A DNA stretch of 6,587 nt from Acidobacteriota bacterium (GTDB lineage: Bacteria; Acidobacteriota; UBA6911): assembly GCA_031254095.1 (NCBI GenBank), contig JAIRVC010000140.1:1-6587 (forward strand), in the 5' to 3' direction. Shown piece after piece: positions 1-6,523 of the stretch. The notes beneath the pieces were generated by a model, which worked only from the letters and a program-made list of their open reading frames with translations, was not told where the DNA came from and did not search any database. Made by a program: the position numbers and the translations under genes. The first letter of the stretch is position 1, and the number at the start of each line of letters is the position of its first letter.

Positions 1-2
1 TC

Positions 3-62
3 TCGTTGAATGCCTGCAAGGCCGAATGGGAACGGCAGAAGGAAATCGCCTTGGCGATGTAA
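3..62 (+). CDS. Possible 3' tail of an upstream gene (very uncertain)
   Basis: Reading from base 3 there are 19 open codons ending at TAA 60-62. The peptide is charged and helix-like (it ends KEIALAM), as C-terminal tails often are, and third positions are mostly G or C. A rival reading exists on the minus strand: an open frame from ATG at 88-86 running off the left edge (starts MPFADFDAFYIAKAI). It also has coding-like codons but no visible ribosome binding site. The two frames share third positions, so composition cannot separate them. No family is recognisable in either. If the plus-strand reading is right, this gene converges on the binding-protein gene at 149. Confidence 0.22.
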   Translation, partial: SLNACKAEWERQKEIALAM

Positions 63-148
63 AAGGCGTCGAAATCCGCAAAAGGCATATGGCAAAACGG
101 TCGCGGGCGCCGCGCGTTCAGATCCGCGTTCCGGGCGCAGTCATTTTT
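63..148. other. Intergenic stretch with weak hairpin and T tract
   Basis: GC-rich spacer between the possible left-edge gene and the 3' end of the binding-protein gene. GCGCC at 107-111 can pair with GGCGC at 134-138, with an inner CGCG/CGCG pairing (113-116 with 125-128). Seven T residues follow at 144-150. In the plus direction this resembles a weak intrinsic terminator, but the stem has an unpaired bulge and lies five bases from the T tract. GAACGCG also occurs twice as a direct repeat on the minus strand. I see no gene here with confidence. Confidence 0.25.
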
Positions 149-931
149 TTATAAGCCCCATTTTTCAAGGATTGCCGCCAGTTCTCCGTTATTTTCAAGC
201 GTCTCCATCAATGAATTAACGCGGGCGGCCAGCTTGTGATTCGTTAATTTGCCGGCAATGCCGTACTGTTGCGGGTTAAATCCCTCGTCAAGCAATATGC
301 AGGCATCGTCCAGATAACCGTATAAAATTGATTTGTCCGAAACGAACGCTTCCACGTCGCCGTTAATCAAAGCGGCCTTGATCTCCGGATAGCTGGAATA
401 TTCGCTTAAAGTCACGCTAATGCCCGAATCTTTACTTTCACTCTCAAAGGCGGCCATCGCCGTGCTTGCCTTGGCTACGCCGATGCTTTTGCCGTTTAAA
501 TCATTCGAGCTTCGCACAGACGAGTCTTTACGCACCAGATAGCCAAGCTCGTCCGTAAAATACGGGCGGGAAAAGTTGAAGCTCTTTTTGCGTTCTTCGG
601 TAATGGTGAACGTGGCAATAACGATGTCGATCTCGCCGTTGTCGAGCATGGGGCCTCTTGTCTGCGCCGTGATGTTCATGAATCTGACGGCGTTTTCGTC
701 GCCCAATATGTCCCTGGCTACAGCCCGCGCAAGATCGATTTCCATGCCCTCCATCTTATTTGTGACGGGGTTTAAATAACCGAAACGGGGCACGTCAACC
801 TTAACGCCGACCCGAAGAAAGCCGCGATCACGGATAGCTTTGATTTGCTCGTCGTCGTTCGAGCAAGAGGTAGAGAAAGATGTTAGCAATAAAAATACCG
901 AAATAAAAAATGCCATATTTTTATTTTTCAT
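149..931 (-). CDS. PEB1a-like aspartate/glutamate-binding lipoprotein (ABC transporter solute-binding protein, family 3)
   Basis: Periplasmic solute-binding protein that would capture an acidic amino acid for an ABC importer; no permease or ATPase gene is in the window. The N-terminus (K2, K4, hydrophobic 6-19, then STSC) looks like a lipoprotein signal with Cys23 as lipidation site, although Ser rather than Leu at -3 is atypical. The remaining 237 residues are one complete SBP_bac_3 domain ending EKWGL, normal for the family. Compared from memory with Campylobacter PEB1a, the ligand residues line up at a constant offset: Lys44, Arg92 (TRGP), Thr107, Arg114 (ITEER) and Asp199 (SDK). This favours aspartate or glutamate as ligand. 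The motifs FNFSRPYF (118-125) and FNPQQYGI (218-225) are typical. The start is supported by GAGG at 941-938, six bases before the ATG; Met6 is an alternative without that spacing. The gene is transcribed divergently from the sensor kinase, suggesting shared regulation. Fold assignment is very sure, ligand moderately so. Confidence 0.96.
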   Translation of the reverse strand: MKNKNMAFFISVFLLLTSFSTSCSNDDEQIKAIRDRGFLRVGVKVDVPRFGYLNPVTNKMEGMEIDLARAVARDILGDENAVRFMNITAQTRGPMLDNGEIDIVIATFTITEERKKSFNFSRPYFTDELGYLVRKDSSVRSSNDLNGKSIGVAKASTAMAAFESESKDSGISVTLSEYSSYPEIKAALINGDVEAFVSDKSILYGYLDDACILLDEGFNPQQYGIAGKLTNHKLAARVNSLMETLENNGELAAILEKWGL

Positions 932-992
932 CCTTTACCTCGCTCTTTTTCAATATGTGCGTATAGTTGCGGAACATGCCGCGCAATGATAT

Positions 993-1010
993 GCTAAATC
1001 AACATTTAGC
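993..1010. promoter_or_regulatory. 18-bp perfect inverted repeat, candidate operator
   Basis: GCTAAAT (993-999) and ATTTAGC (1004-1010) form a perfect 7-bp inverted repeat with a 4-base spacer. It lies between the divergent genes, about 60 bp upstream of the binding-protein ATG and two bases before the -35 of the candidate rightward promoter. That position suits a dimeric regulator acting on one or both genes. It could also fold as a short RNA hairpin in a leftward leader. No specific regulator family is recognised. Confidence 0.4.
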
Positions 1011-1012
1011 GC

Positions 1013-1041
1013 TTGATCGAATAATGCGCTACTGGAATAAT
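1013..1041 (+). promoter_or_regulatory. Candidate sigma-70-type promoter for the sensor kinase
   Basis: TTGATC (1013-1018; 4 of 6 to TTGACA) and AATAAT (1036-1041; 5 of 6 to TATAAT) are separated by the ideal 17 bases. It would start RNA near 1048 and give a leader of roughly 115 bases. A second, weaker candidate is GTTACA (1072-1077), 18 bases, then TATGAT (1096-1101), which would give a shorter leader. I found no equally good promoter for the leftward gene. Confidence 0.4.
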
Positions 1042-1102
1042 CCGGCGTAACCGGGCAATAATGGCGTTAGCGTTACATCTGGATAGCATCTGAGCTATGA
1101 TA

Positions 1103-1130
1103 CAATGCTTCTTTATTAAGGTCAATGCTT
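1103..1130 (+). repeat. Two direct copies of CAATGCTT, 20 bp apart
   Basis: CAATGCTT occurs at 1103-1110 and again at 1123-1130, start to start 20 bp, close to two turns of the helix. Sites in this phase can be bound side by side by a regulator on the same DNA face. They lie 35-62 bases before the kinase start codon and downstream of both candidate -10 boxes, where binding would hinder transcription. An IR (ATAGC 1083-1087, GCTAT 1094-1098) lies just upstream. Regulatory use is inferred. Confidence 0.3.
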
Positions 1131-1164
1131 CACAAAAGATTGACGCTGAAAGGTAGCATCCTTA

Positions 1165-4071
1165 ATGGAACGATGTCTGTGCGTATTATTCCTGTTGATT
1201 ATGCCCCTGTTCTCCGGTTGCGCGTCCGCGGCCCGGCAAACATCGCCTAATTCGGCGGAATACAAGAGCTACAGAGAGATCCCGAATATAACCGATGAAG
1301 AAATCAGGGCTATCGAAAGCATACGCGCCCGCGGCGGCAATCTAATATTCGGAATGCCCGCGGGCAACGCTTGTTTTCAACGGGAAAACGGCGAACTGGA
1401 CGGTTTCGCCGCGTTGCTCAGCGCGTGGCTTTCAGATTTCTTCGACCTTCGCGTCACTCCTGCCCTTTACGAATGGGACGCGCTCCTGCGCGGCTTTTCC
1501 AGTCGTGAAATTTCTTTTACCGCCGCATTGCCCGCTTCCTCGAATACTAAAATATTTATGACCGAACCTGTCGCGGAACGAACGGCGATAGCCGTTACGC
1601 GCGAAGACAGCGCAAGCCTGTCCGTATTAGGCAGGCATCATCCTTTGACATACGGATTCATCGAAGGCGCGGGAATTAAAAACCAGATCGATTCCGCAAC
1701 CGGGCATTCATATACTTCGGTGGGATTTACCACATATGAGAGCGCTTATAACGGATTAATAAACCAGGAAATCGACGCGATCCTGGTGGATAACGATGCC
1801 GAAGCCGTGTTCTCAATTTACGGGGACGTAAAAGTAGAGCCATTCTCTCCAACCCTTTTTATTACGGTTTCCCTTTCAACCGCGGATCCCGCCCTGGCCC
1901 CTGTTATCTCGGCCGTGCAGAAGTATCTGGAAAGCGGCGCTTTAAGTAAAATGACTGAACTGCGCGCGAAAGGAAAGACGGCGTATCTTAGCCATATGCT
2001 GTATTTGATGCTCGACGAAAAAGAACGCTCCTACCTGCGTCTGCACCAAAACCCTGCCGCGGTCATTCCAATCGCCTTGCCGCCCGACAACTACCCGAAC
2101 AGCTTTTTTAATGATAAGGATGACCAGTGGCAGGGCATCACGGTTGACATCATCAGAGAGATAGCGAATATTACCGGTTTTACATTAAGCAGCATAAATT
2201 CCATACGCGACAACTGGAGCGATGTGCTCGCAATGCTGGAAAACGGTACGATAGCCCTCACCGGCGAGCTGATACGTACTCCGGCGCGGGAAGGTCGTTT
2301 TCTATGGACCGATACCGCATACCTGACCGACCATTACGCGCTGCTTTCCAGCGCCGATCTTCCGGATATAAATATTGGACAGGTCGGCCGGATGCGTGTC
2401 GGTATGCTGGCTAATTCCGCATATGCCGAACTGTTTAACGAACTTTTTCCGAACCACGAAAATATTGTCGTATTTAACAATAATTACGAAGGATTCAGCG
2501 CGCTTGCGAAAGGCAATATAGACTTGCTTATGGCTACGTGCAACCTGTTGCTCAACGCCACCAATTATATGGAAATGACCGGCCTGAAAGCGAACCTTGT
2601 GCTTAGCCGGTCATATGAATCGCAATTCGGTTTTAACCTGAGGCAAACTACGCTGTGCTCCATCATGAGCAAGGCGCAGAGCCTCATCGACACCGACGCC
2701 ATAACCGAAAGCTGGATCCGCCGGGTATTCGATTATCGCGGCAAAATGGCGCGGGCGCAGGTTCCGTATCTGGTTGCGGCCTCGATCATGCTGGCGCTGG
2801 TGCTTGGACTTCTTACCGTGCTCCTTATCCGTAAACGGCAAACAGGCAAGGAGCTGGAACGGACGGTGGACGAACGCACACAGGAACTGCTGGCGCGCAC
2901 CGCCGAGTTGGAGGTTCAGACCCATACGGCCGAAGTCGCCTCGAAAGCAAAAGGCGAATTCCTTGCGCGTATGAGCCATGAAATCAGGACGCCCCTGAAC
3001 GCCATTATCGGCATGACCAGAATTGCCATAAATTACGCCGAAAATGCCAAGACCCTCTCATCGCTGAACGAAATATCAATCGCTTCCGATCATTTACTTG
3101 GAATACTTAACGATGTGCTTGATATGTCCAAGATTGAATCCGGCAAGTTCATATTATCCGAAGATGTTTTTGCGCTGCGCTCCACCATGACGGAGGTAAA
3201 ACACATAATAGACCAGCGGTGCAATGACAAGCGCCTCAGCTTTAACGTTAATTTCGAGGATATGCCCAATTATAAAGTTTTGGGCGACAAACTGCGCTTG
3301 AAGCAGGTGTTGATAAATCTGCTCGGCAACGCCGTCAAATTCACGCCTGAAAACGGCCGCATATCGTTTCTGGCCGATATTCTTTCGGAGGACGAATCAT
3401 CCATTACATGCCGGTTCAGCGTGACCGACAACGGTATCGGCATTTCGGAAGAACAGGCGGAGAAGCTGTTTCTGGCGTTTGAGCAGGCGGACCACAGTAT
3501 CGCGGCGCGTTTTGGCGGCACCGGCCTGGGCCTTGCCATCAGCCAGACGCTGGTCGCGCAAATGGGCGGCATGATCACCGTTCAAAGTTCGCTGGGCAAG
3601 GGCTCCGCTTTCAGTTTCACCCTTGAAATGCAAAAGACCGTTCGCGCGGAGGACGAAACCGGGCAGGAGGAGACCGCGCCGCCCGACCTTTCGGGCAAAC
3701 GCATAATGATAGTGGACGACGTTGAGATCAACCGCGTCATTCTTATTGAAATATTAAGCGAAATCCATGCCGAAACAATAGAAACCGGAAACGGGCAGGA
3801 GGCGCTTGATCTATTCCTGAAATCGCCCGAAAATTATTTTGATTTGATCTTAATGGACATACAGATGCCGGTAATGAACGGCTACCAGGCAACGGAAGCG
3901 CTGCGCGCGTCCGGCCATCCTGGCGCCGGCGCGGTTCCGATTATCGCCATGACCGCCAACGCTTACCGCGAGGACGTTGAACGCGCATTAAAATCCGGCA
4001 TGAACGGCCATCTGTCCAAGCCGATTGACGTTGCCGCGTTGATGGGCGCGCTGCGCTCTTTCCTGTGTTAA
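1165..4071 (+). CDS. Hybrid sensor histidine kinase with tandem periplasmic binding-protein domains (BvgS/EvgS-like architecture)
   Basis: 968-residue membrane receptor kinase. In order: export signal (1-19; LFSGC suggests lipidation at Cys19, with atypical Phe at -3); family-3 binding-protein domain 1 (about 45-272); domain 2 (about 288-524); one membrane helix (about 534-555) followed by RKR; coiled-coil-like linker (560-598); HisKA with phospho-acceptor His605 (SHEIRTP); HATPase with N-box Asn722, DNGIG 755-759, F-box LFLAFEQAD and GGTGLGL 784-790; receiver (845-963) with Asp851/852, phospho-acceptor Asp898, Thr930 and Lys952. All catalytic residues are present, so kinase and receiver should be active. 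There is no PAS, HPt or DNA-binding domain, so phosphate must pass to proteins encoded elsewhere. Domain 1 lacks the amino-acid-binding Arg (Ser126) but keeps Asp209; domain 2 keeps Arg375 but has Thr458 for the Asp. AAAGG at 1149-1153 lies 11 bases before the ATG, a long spacing. It is divergent from the binding-protein gene and 28 bases upstream of lptFG. Signal is unknown, probably a small periplasmic molecule. Confidence 0.96.
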   Translation: MERCLCVLFLLIMPLFSGCASAARQTSPNSAEYKSYREIPNITDEEIRAIESIRARGGNLIFGMPAGNACFQRENGELDGFAALLSAWLSDFFDLRVTPALYEWDALLRGFSSREISFTAALPASSNTKIFMTEPVAERTAIAVTREDSASLSVLGRHHPLTYGFIEGAGIKNQIDSATGHSYTSVGFTTYESAYNGLINQEIDAILVDNDAEAVFSIYGDVKVEPFSPTLFITVSLSTADPALAPVISAVQKYLESGALSKMTELRAKGKTAYLSHMLYLMLDEKERSYLRLHQNPAAVIPIALPPDNYPNSFFNDKDDQWQGITVDIIREIANITGFTLSSINSIRDNWSDVLAMLENGTIALTGELIRTPAREGRFLWTDTAYLTDHYALLSSADLPDINIGQVGRMRVGMLANSAYAELFNELFPNHENIVVFNNNYEGFSALAKGNIDLLMATCNLLLNATNYMEMTGLKANLVLSRSYESQFGFNLRQTTLCSIMSKAQSLIDTDAITESWIRRVFDYRGKMARAQVPYLVAASIMLALVLGLLTVLLIRKRQTGKELERTVDERTQELLARTAELEVQTHTAEVASKAKGEFLARMSHEIRTPLNAIIGMTRIAINYAENAKTLSSLNEISIASDHLLGILNDVLDMSKIESGKFILSEDVFALRSTMTEVKHIIDQRCNDKRLSFNVNFEDMPNYKVLGDKLRLKQVLINLLGNAVKFTPENGRISFLADILSEDESSITCRFSVTDNGIGISEEQAEKLFLAFEQADHSIAARFGGTGLGLAISQTLVAQMGGMITVQSSLGKGSAFSFTLEMQKTVRAEDETGQEETAPPDLSGKRIMIVDDVEINRVILIEILSEIHAETIETGNGQEALDLFLKSPENYFDLILMDIQMPVMNGYQATEALRASGHPGAGAVPIIAMTANAYREDVERALKSGMNGHLSKPIDVAALMGALRSFLC

Positions 4072-4099
4072 TGAAAAATTATGATAGCCTTTCTCCGTC

Positions 4100-6451
4100 A
4101 TGCGTAAGGTAGATAAATTATTGTTTCGCGCCATAGCGCCGCCTTTTGCAATTACGTTCGCCGTCCTGACATTTGTCGTGTCCGCGCACGAATTCGGGAC
4201 GCTCTCGGAACTCCTTATAACGAAAAACGCCTCGCCCGGCGTCATGTTTGCCCTCGCGGGAGCAATTCTGCCGAACATCCTTATTTATTCACTGCCGCTT
4301 TCATTTCTGACGGGCGTTCTCATCGGTCTTGGCGGGCTCTCCGGCGAAAGCCAGATACTGGCCTTGCGCGCCTGCGGAATGCCGCTCCGGTCGCCGCTGC
4401 GTTTCATTTTTATTTTCGGCGCTGTCATCGGTATTTTAACGGCGCTGCTTTCACTTGCGGCGGCCCCGCGAACCAACGATTTCCGCCGCCAGCTTGTGGA
4501 CCGCGTCAGCGTATCGGCGGCGACAACGCGGATCCATGCCCGTGTCTTTAATGACGATTTGCCGGGCCTCGTGTTTTACATCAGGGATTTATCCAACGAC
4601 AAACAACGCCTGTCCGGTATTTTTCTCGCCGACGGTGCGAACGATGAAATTCCCCGGATAGTGGTCGCGCGCGAAGCTTCCTGGGTGCGCGATCCGGACA
4701 ATCGCCGGATTCAGCTTCATATGGAACAGGGGGCGAGTTATTCAACGGCCATCGGCGAACCGGAAAATGACACGCAAAGCTTTTTTTTATCCACCGATAT
4801 TCCCATAGAAATCAGAAGAAATGTTTCCGCCGGTCAAACCGCGAGTTCTGAAAATCCGGACGCCTCAAGCCCGATAAAAGCCAGGGAATTAAAAACTTCC
4901 GATTTATTACGCGATCGGGCAACGATAAGTCCGGAGGAAAATGTTAAACGAATAATTGAACTAAATCGCAGAATGTCCCTTCCTTTCTCAGTTATTCCAT
5001 TTTCACTCCTGGGGCTTGCCTTATCTGTCAGCGCGCCGAAATCGGGACGCGCATACGGGTTCGGGCTGGGCCTTGTTACGGTAATCGCTTTTTACGCGCT
5101 TTTCGCCAACGGCATCAGAATGGCTTCCGTGGGAAAAATCAGCCCGTGGCTGGGTCCATGGACGGCGAATATAATTCTTACTCTGATCGGTTTGCTTCTG
5201 CTTTCCATGGCTGAAAAACGTTTCGCGCTCAATAACTGGATAACGTTGATCCCCTGGAAATTGCCTGGCTGGTTCCGCCGGCCGTGCGGGGAAAAACCGG
5301 CGAAGCGCGTGAATAAAAATCAGCGCCCGCATAAAACTTTCAGACGGCGCGCTTCCCTGCTTCCATGGCTGCCCAAAATCATGGATTTCTACATCCTGCG
5401 AGGTTTTCTGGTTTATTTTCTCTGGTCGCTGGTCACATGCACGACATTGTTTCTACTGCTGACGGTTTTTGAATTGCTCGACGACGTTATCCGAAATTCA
5501 ATTTCCATTATTTCATTAGCCGATTACCTGATCTTTTTAACTCCGCAGATTCTGATTGTGGGGATTCCGATGTCGATCCTGCTCTCGGCTCTGGTCAGCT
5601 TCGGCGTTCTGGAAAAAGATTCGGAGATTACCGCCGTCAAGGCAAGCGGCTGGAGTCTATACCGTCTGTCGGTTCCGATTATTGCGTCGGCGGCGCTTTT
5701 TTCGGCCGGTCTTTTCCTGATGCAGGATTACGTTCTGCCTTACGCGAACAACCGGCAGGACAATTTGCGAAATTTCATTATGAACAAGCCCGCGCGGACA
5801 GCAAAACATCCTGAAAGAAAATGGATCCTGGGCGATCATGGGCGCATCTATAATTATGAATATTTCGACAGCAGCCAAAATTCCTTTGTCGATCTGAACG
5901 TATATGAAGTCGATTTTGAACGGAGCCGTCTGCGGCGGCGCATTTACGCCGAACACGCGCGTTTGGGCGACGGCATTTGGACGCTTGGAAACGGCTGGCT
6001 GCGCGACTACGAATCGGAGCAATTTGAACGGTTTGAAGAAAAACCGGTTAATCTTCCGGAACGCGCCGGATATTTTAAAAGGGAGATTTTCCAGCCAAAG
6101 GAATCTTCAAAGCTCACATATATCGAATTACGCCAATATATCGAATATCTGCGGCAATCGGGCTATAACGCGATCGAACTTCAGGTGGAACTCTACAAGA
6201 AAGCCGCCTTCCCCGTAAGCTGCCTGATTATGGCGCTTGTGGGAATTCCCTTCGCTTTCTCCGCCGGACGCAGGGGCGCTTTTTTCGGCATAGGCATAAG
6301 TATAGCGATTGCAGTCGTTTACTGGGGAATTTCAGGCGCCTTTGAGGCGATGGGCGCTTACGGCCTGCTGCTTCCGGTCATTGCCGCCTGGGCGCCGAAC
6401 ATTCTTTTCGCCGCGGCTGGCCTTGCGATGTTCATGACCATCCGGACGTAA
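4100..6451 (+). CDS. lptFG: LptF-LptG fusion: LPS export ABC transporter permease, both subunits in one chain
   Basis: Inner-membrane permease that, with the LptB ATPase and LptC, extracts lipopolysaccharide and passes it to the periplasmic Lpt bridge. LptF and LptG are usually separate proteins of about 360 residues; here two YjgP/YjgQ units are joined. Unit 1 (about 1-372): membrane segments near 14-34, 48-76, 103-122, 294-312, 319-338, 350-370 and a periplasmic jellyroll (about 136-265; VFNDDLPGLVFYIRD). A basic cytoplasmic linker (373-425) follows. Unit 2 (about 426-783): segments near 432-460, 474-502, 521-541, 702-722, 724-746, 752-780 and a jellyroll (about 555-675). VFELLDD (456-462) and EKDSEITAVKASG (505-517) make unit 2 LptG-like. 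The unit 2 coupling helix keeps Glu509; in unit 1 the matching residue is Gln85. The even number of membrane segments per half puts the linker inside, as a fusion requires. Met428 has no ribosome binding site, so separate LptG initiation is unlikely. ATG 4100 fits the family N-terminus but has no clear Shine-Dalgarno; TTG 4121, after AAGG, is an alternative. Coupling to the kinase gene is likely. Confidence 0.95.
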   Translation: MRKVDKLLFRAIAPPFAITFAVLTFVVSAHEFGTLSELLITKNASPGVMFALAGAILPNILIYSLPLSFLTGVLIGLGGLSGESQILALRACGMPLRSPLRFIFIFGAVIGILTALLSLAAAPRTNDFRRQLVDRVSVSAATTRIHARVFNDDLPGLVFYIRDLSNDKQRLSGIFLADGANDEIPRIVVAREASWVRDPDNRRIQLHMEQGASYSTAIGEPENDTQSFFLSTDIPIEIRRNVSAGQTASSENPDASSPIKARELKTSDLLRDRATISPEENVKRIIELNRRMSLPFSVIPFSLLGLALSVSAPKSGRAYGFGLGLVTVIAFYALFANGIRMASVGKISPWLGPWTANIILTLIGLLLLSMAEKRFALNNWITLIPWKLPGWFRRPCGEKPAKRVNKNQRPHKTFRRRASLLPWLPKIMDFYILRGFLVYFLWSLVTCTTLFLLLTVFELLDDVIRNSISIISLADYLIFLTPQILIVGIPMSILLSALVSFGVLEKDSEITAVKASGWSLYRLSVPIIASAALFSAGLFLMQDYVLPYANNRQDNLRNFIMNKPARTAKHPERKWILGDHGRIYNYEYFDSSQNSFVDLNVYEVDFERSRLRRRIYAEHARLGDGIWTLGNGWLRDYESEQFERFEEKPVNLPERAGYFKREIFQPKESSKLTYIELRQYIEYLRQSGYNAIELQVELYKKAAFPVSCLIMALVGIPFAFSAGRRGAFFGIGISIAIAVVYWGISGAFEAMGAYGLLLPVIAAWAPNILFAAAGLAMFMTIRT

Positions 6452-6453
6452 TT

Positions 6454-6507
6454 TTTCTACTCGTGCAGATTGCTTGAATTGCACGTCATCTGATGATATT
6501 GTAGAAA
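6454..6507. repeat. Nested inverted repeats, possible branched RNA structure after lptFG
   Basis: An outer perfect 7-bp pair, TTTCTAC (6454-6460) with GTAGAAA (6501-6507), encloses an inner perfect 6-bp pair, CGTGCA (6462-6467) with TGCACG (6480-6485). A small TCATC/GATGA palindrome lies at 6486-6496. Together these could fold as a branched structure starting three bases after the stop codon. There is no following T run, so it may protect or end the mRNA by another route, or be a small mobile palindromic element. Function is unknown. Confidence 0.4.
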
Positions 6508-6523
6508 CTGGCCGTCTAAAGGT

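Noticed and set aside
10..219. 69-codon plus-strand frame at the left edge
   Set aside because: Runs into the 3' end of the binding-protein gene, is Arg/Pro-rich and resembles no protein; the last part is antisense to conserved WGL-terminal codons.
2611..2979. 122-codon minus-strand open frame opposite the kinase
   Set aside because: Lies wholly inside the kinase gene opposite the membrane and H-box region, is rich in Arg, His and Gln as shadow frames are, and matches no family I know.
3270..3633. Two minus-strand open frames opposite the kinase ATPase domain
   Set aside because: They overlap the conserved N-, G1-, F- and G2-box coding region and are explained by its codon bias.
3988..4278. 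96-codon minus-strand frame spanning the kinase-lptFG junction
   Set aside because: Covers the ends of two well-supported genes on the other strand and has no recognisable domain.
5657..6022. 121-codon minus-strand frame within the LptG half
   Set aside because: Shadow of the jellyroll coding region; no ribosome binding site or domain seen.
5381..6451. Separate lptG gene starting at Met428
   Set aside because: The frame is continuous from 4100 with no stop, and there is no ribosome binding site before ATG 5381, so a single fusion protein is the simpler reading.
6454..6507. Standard intrinsic terminator after lptFG
   Set aside because: The hairpin is not followed by a T run in either direction; the T run at 6452-6456 precedes it.
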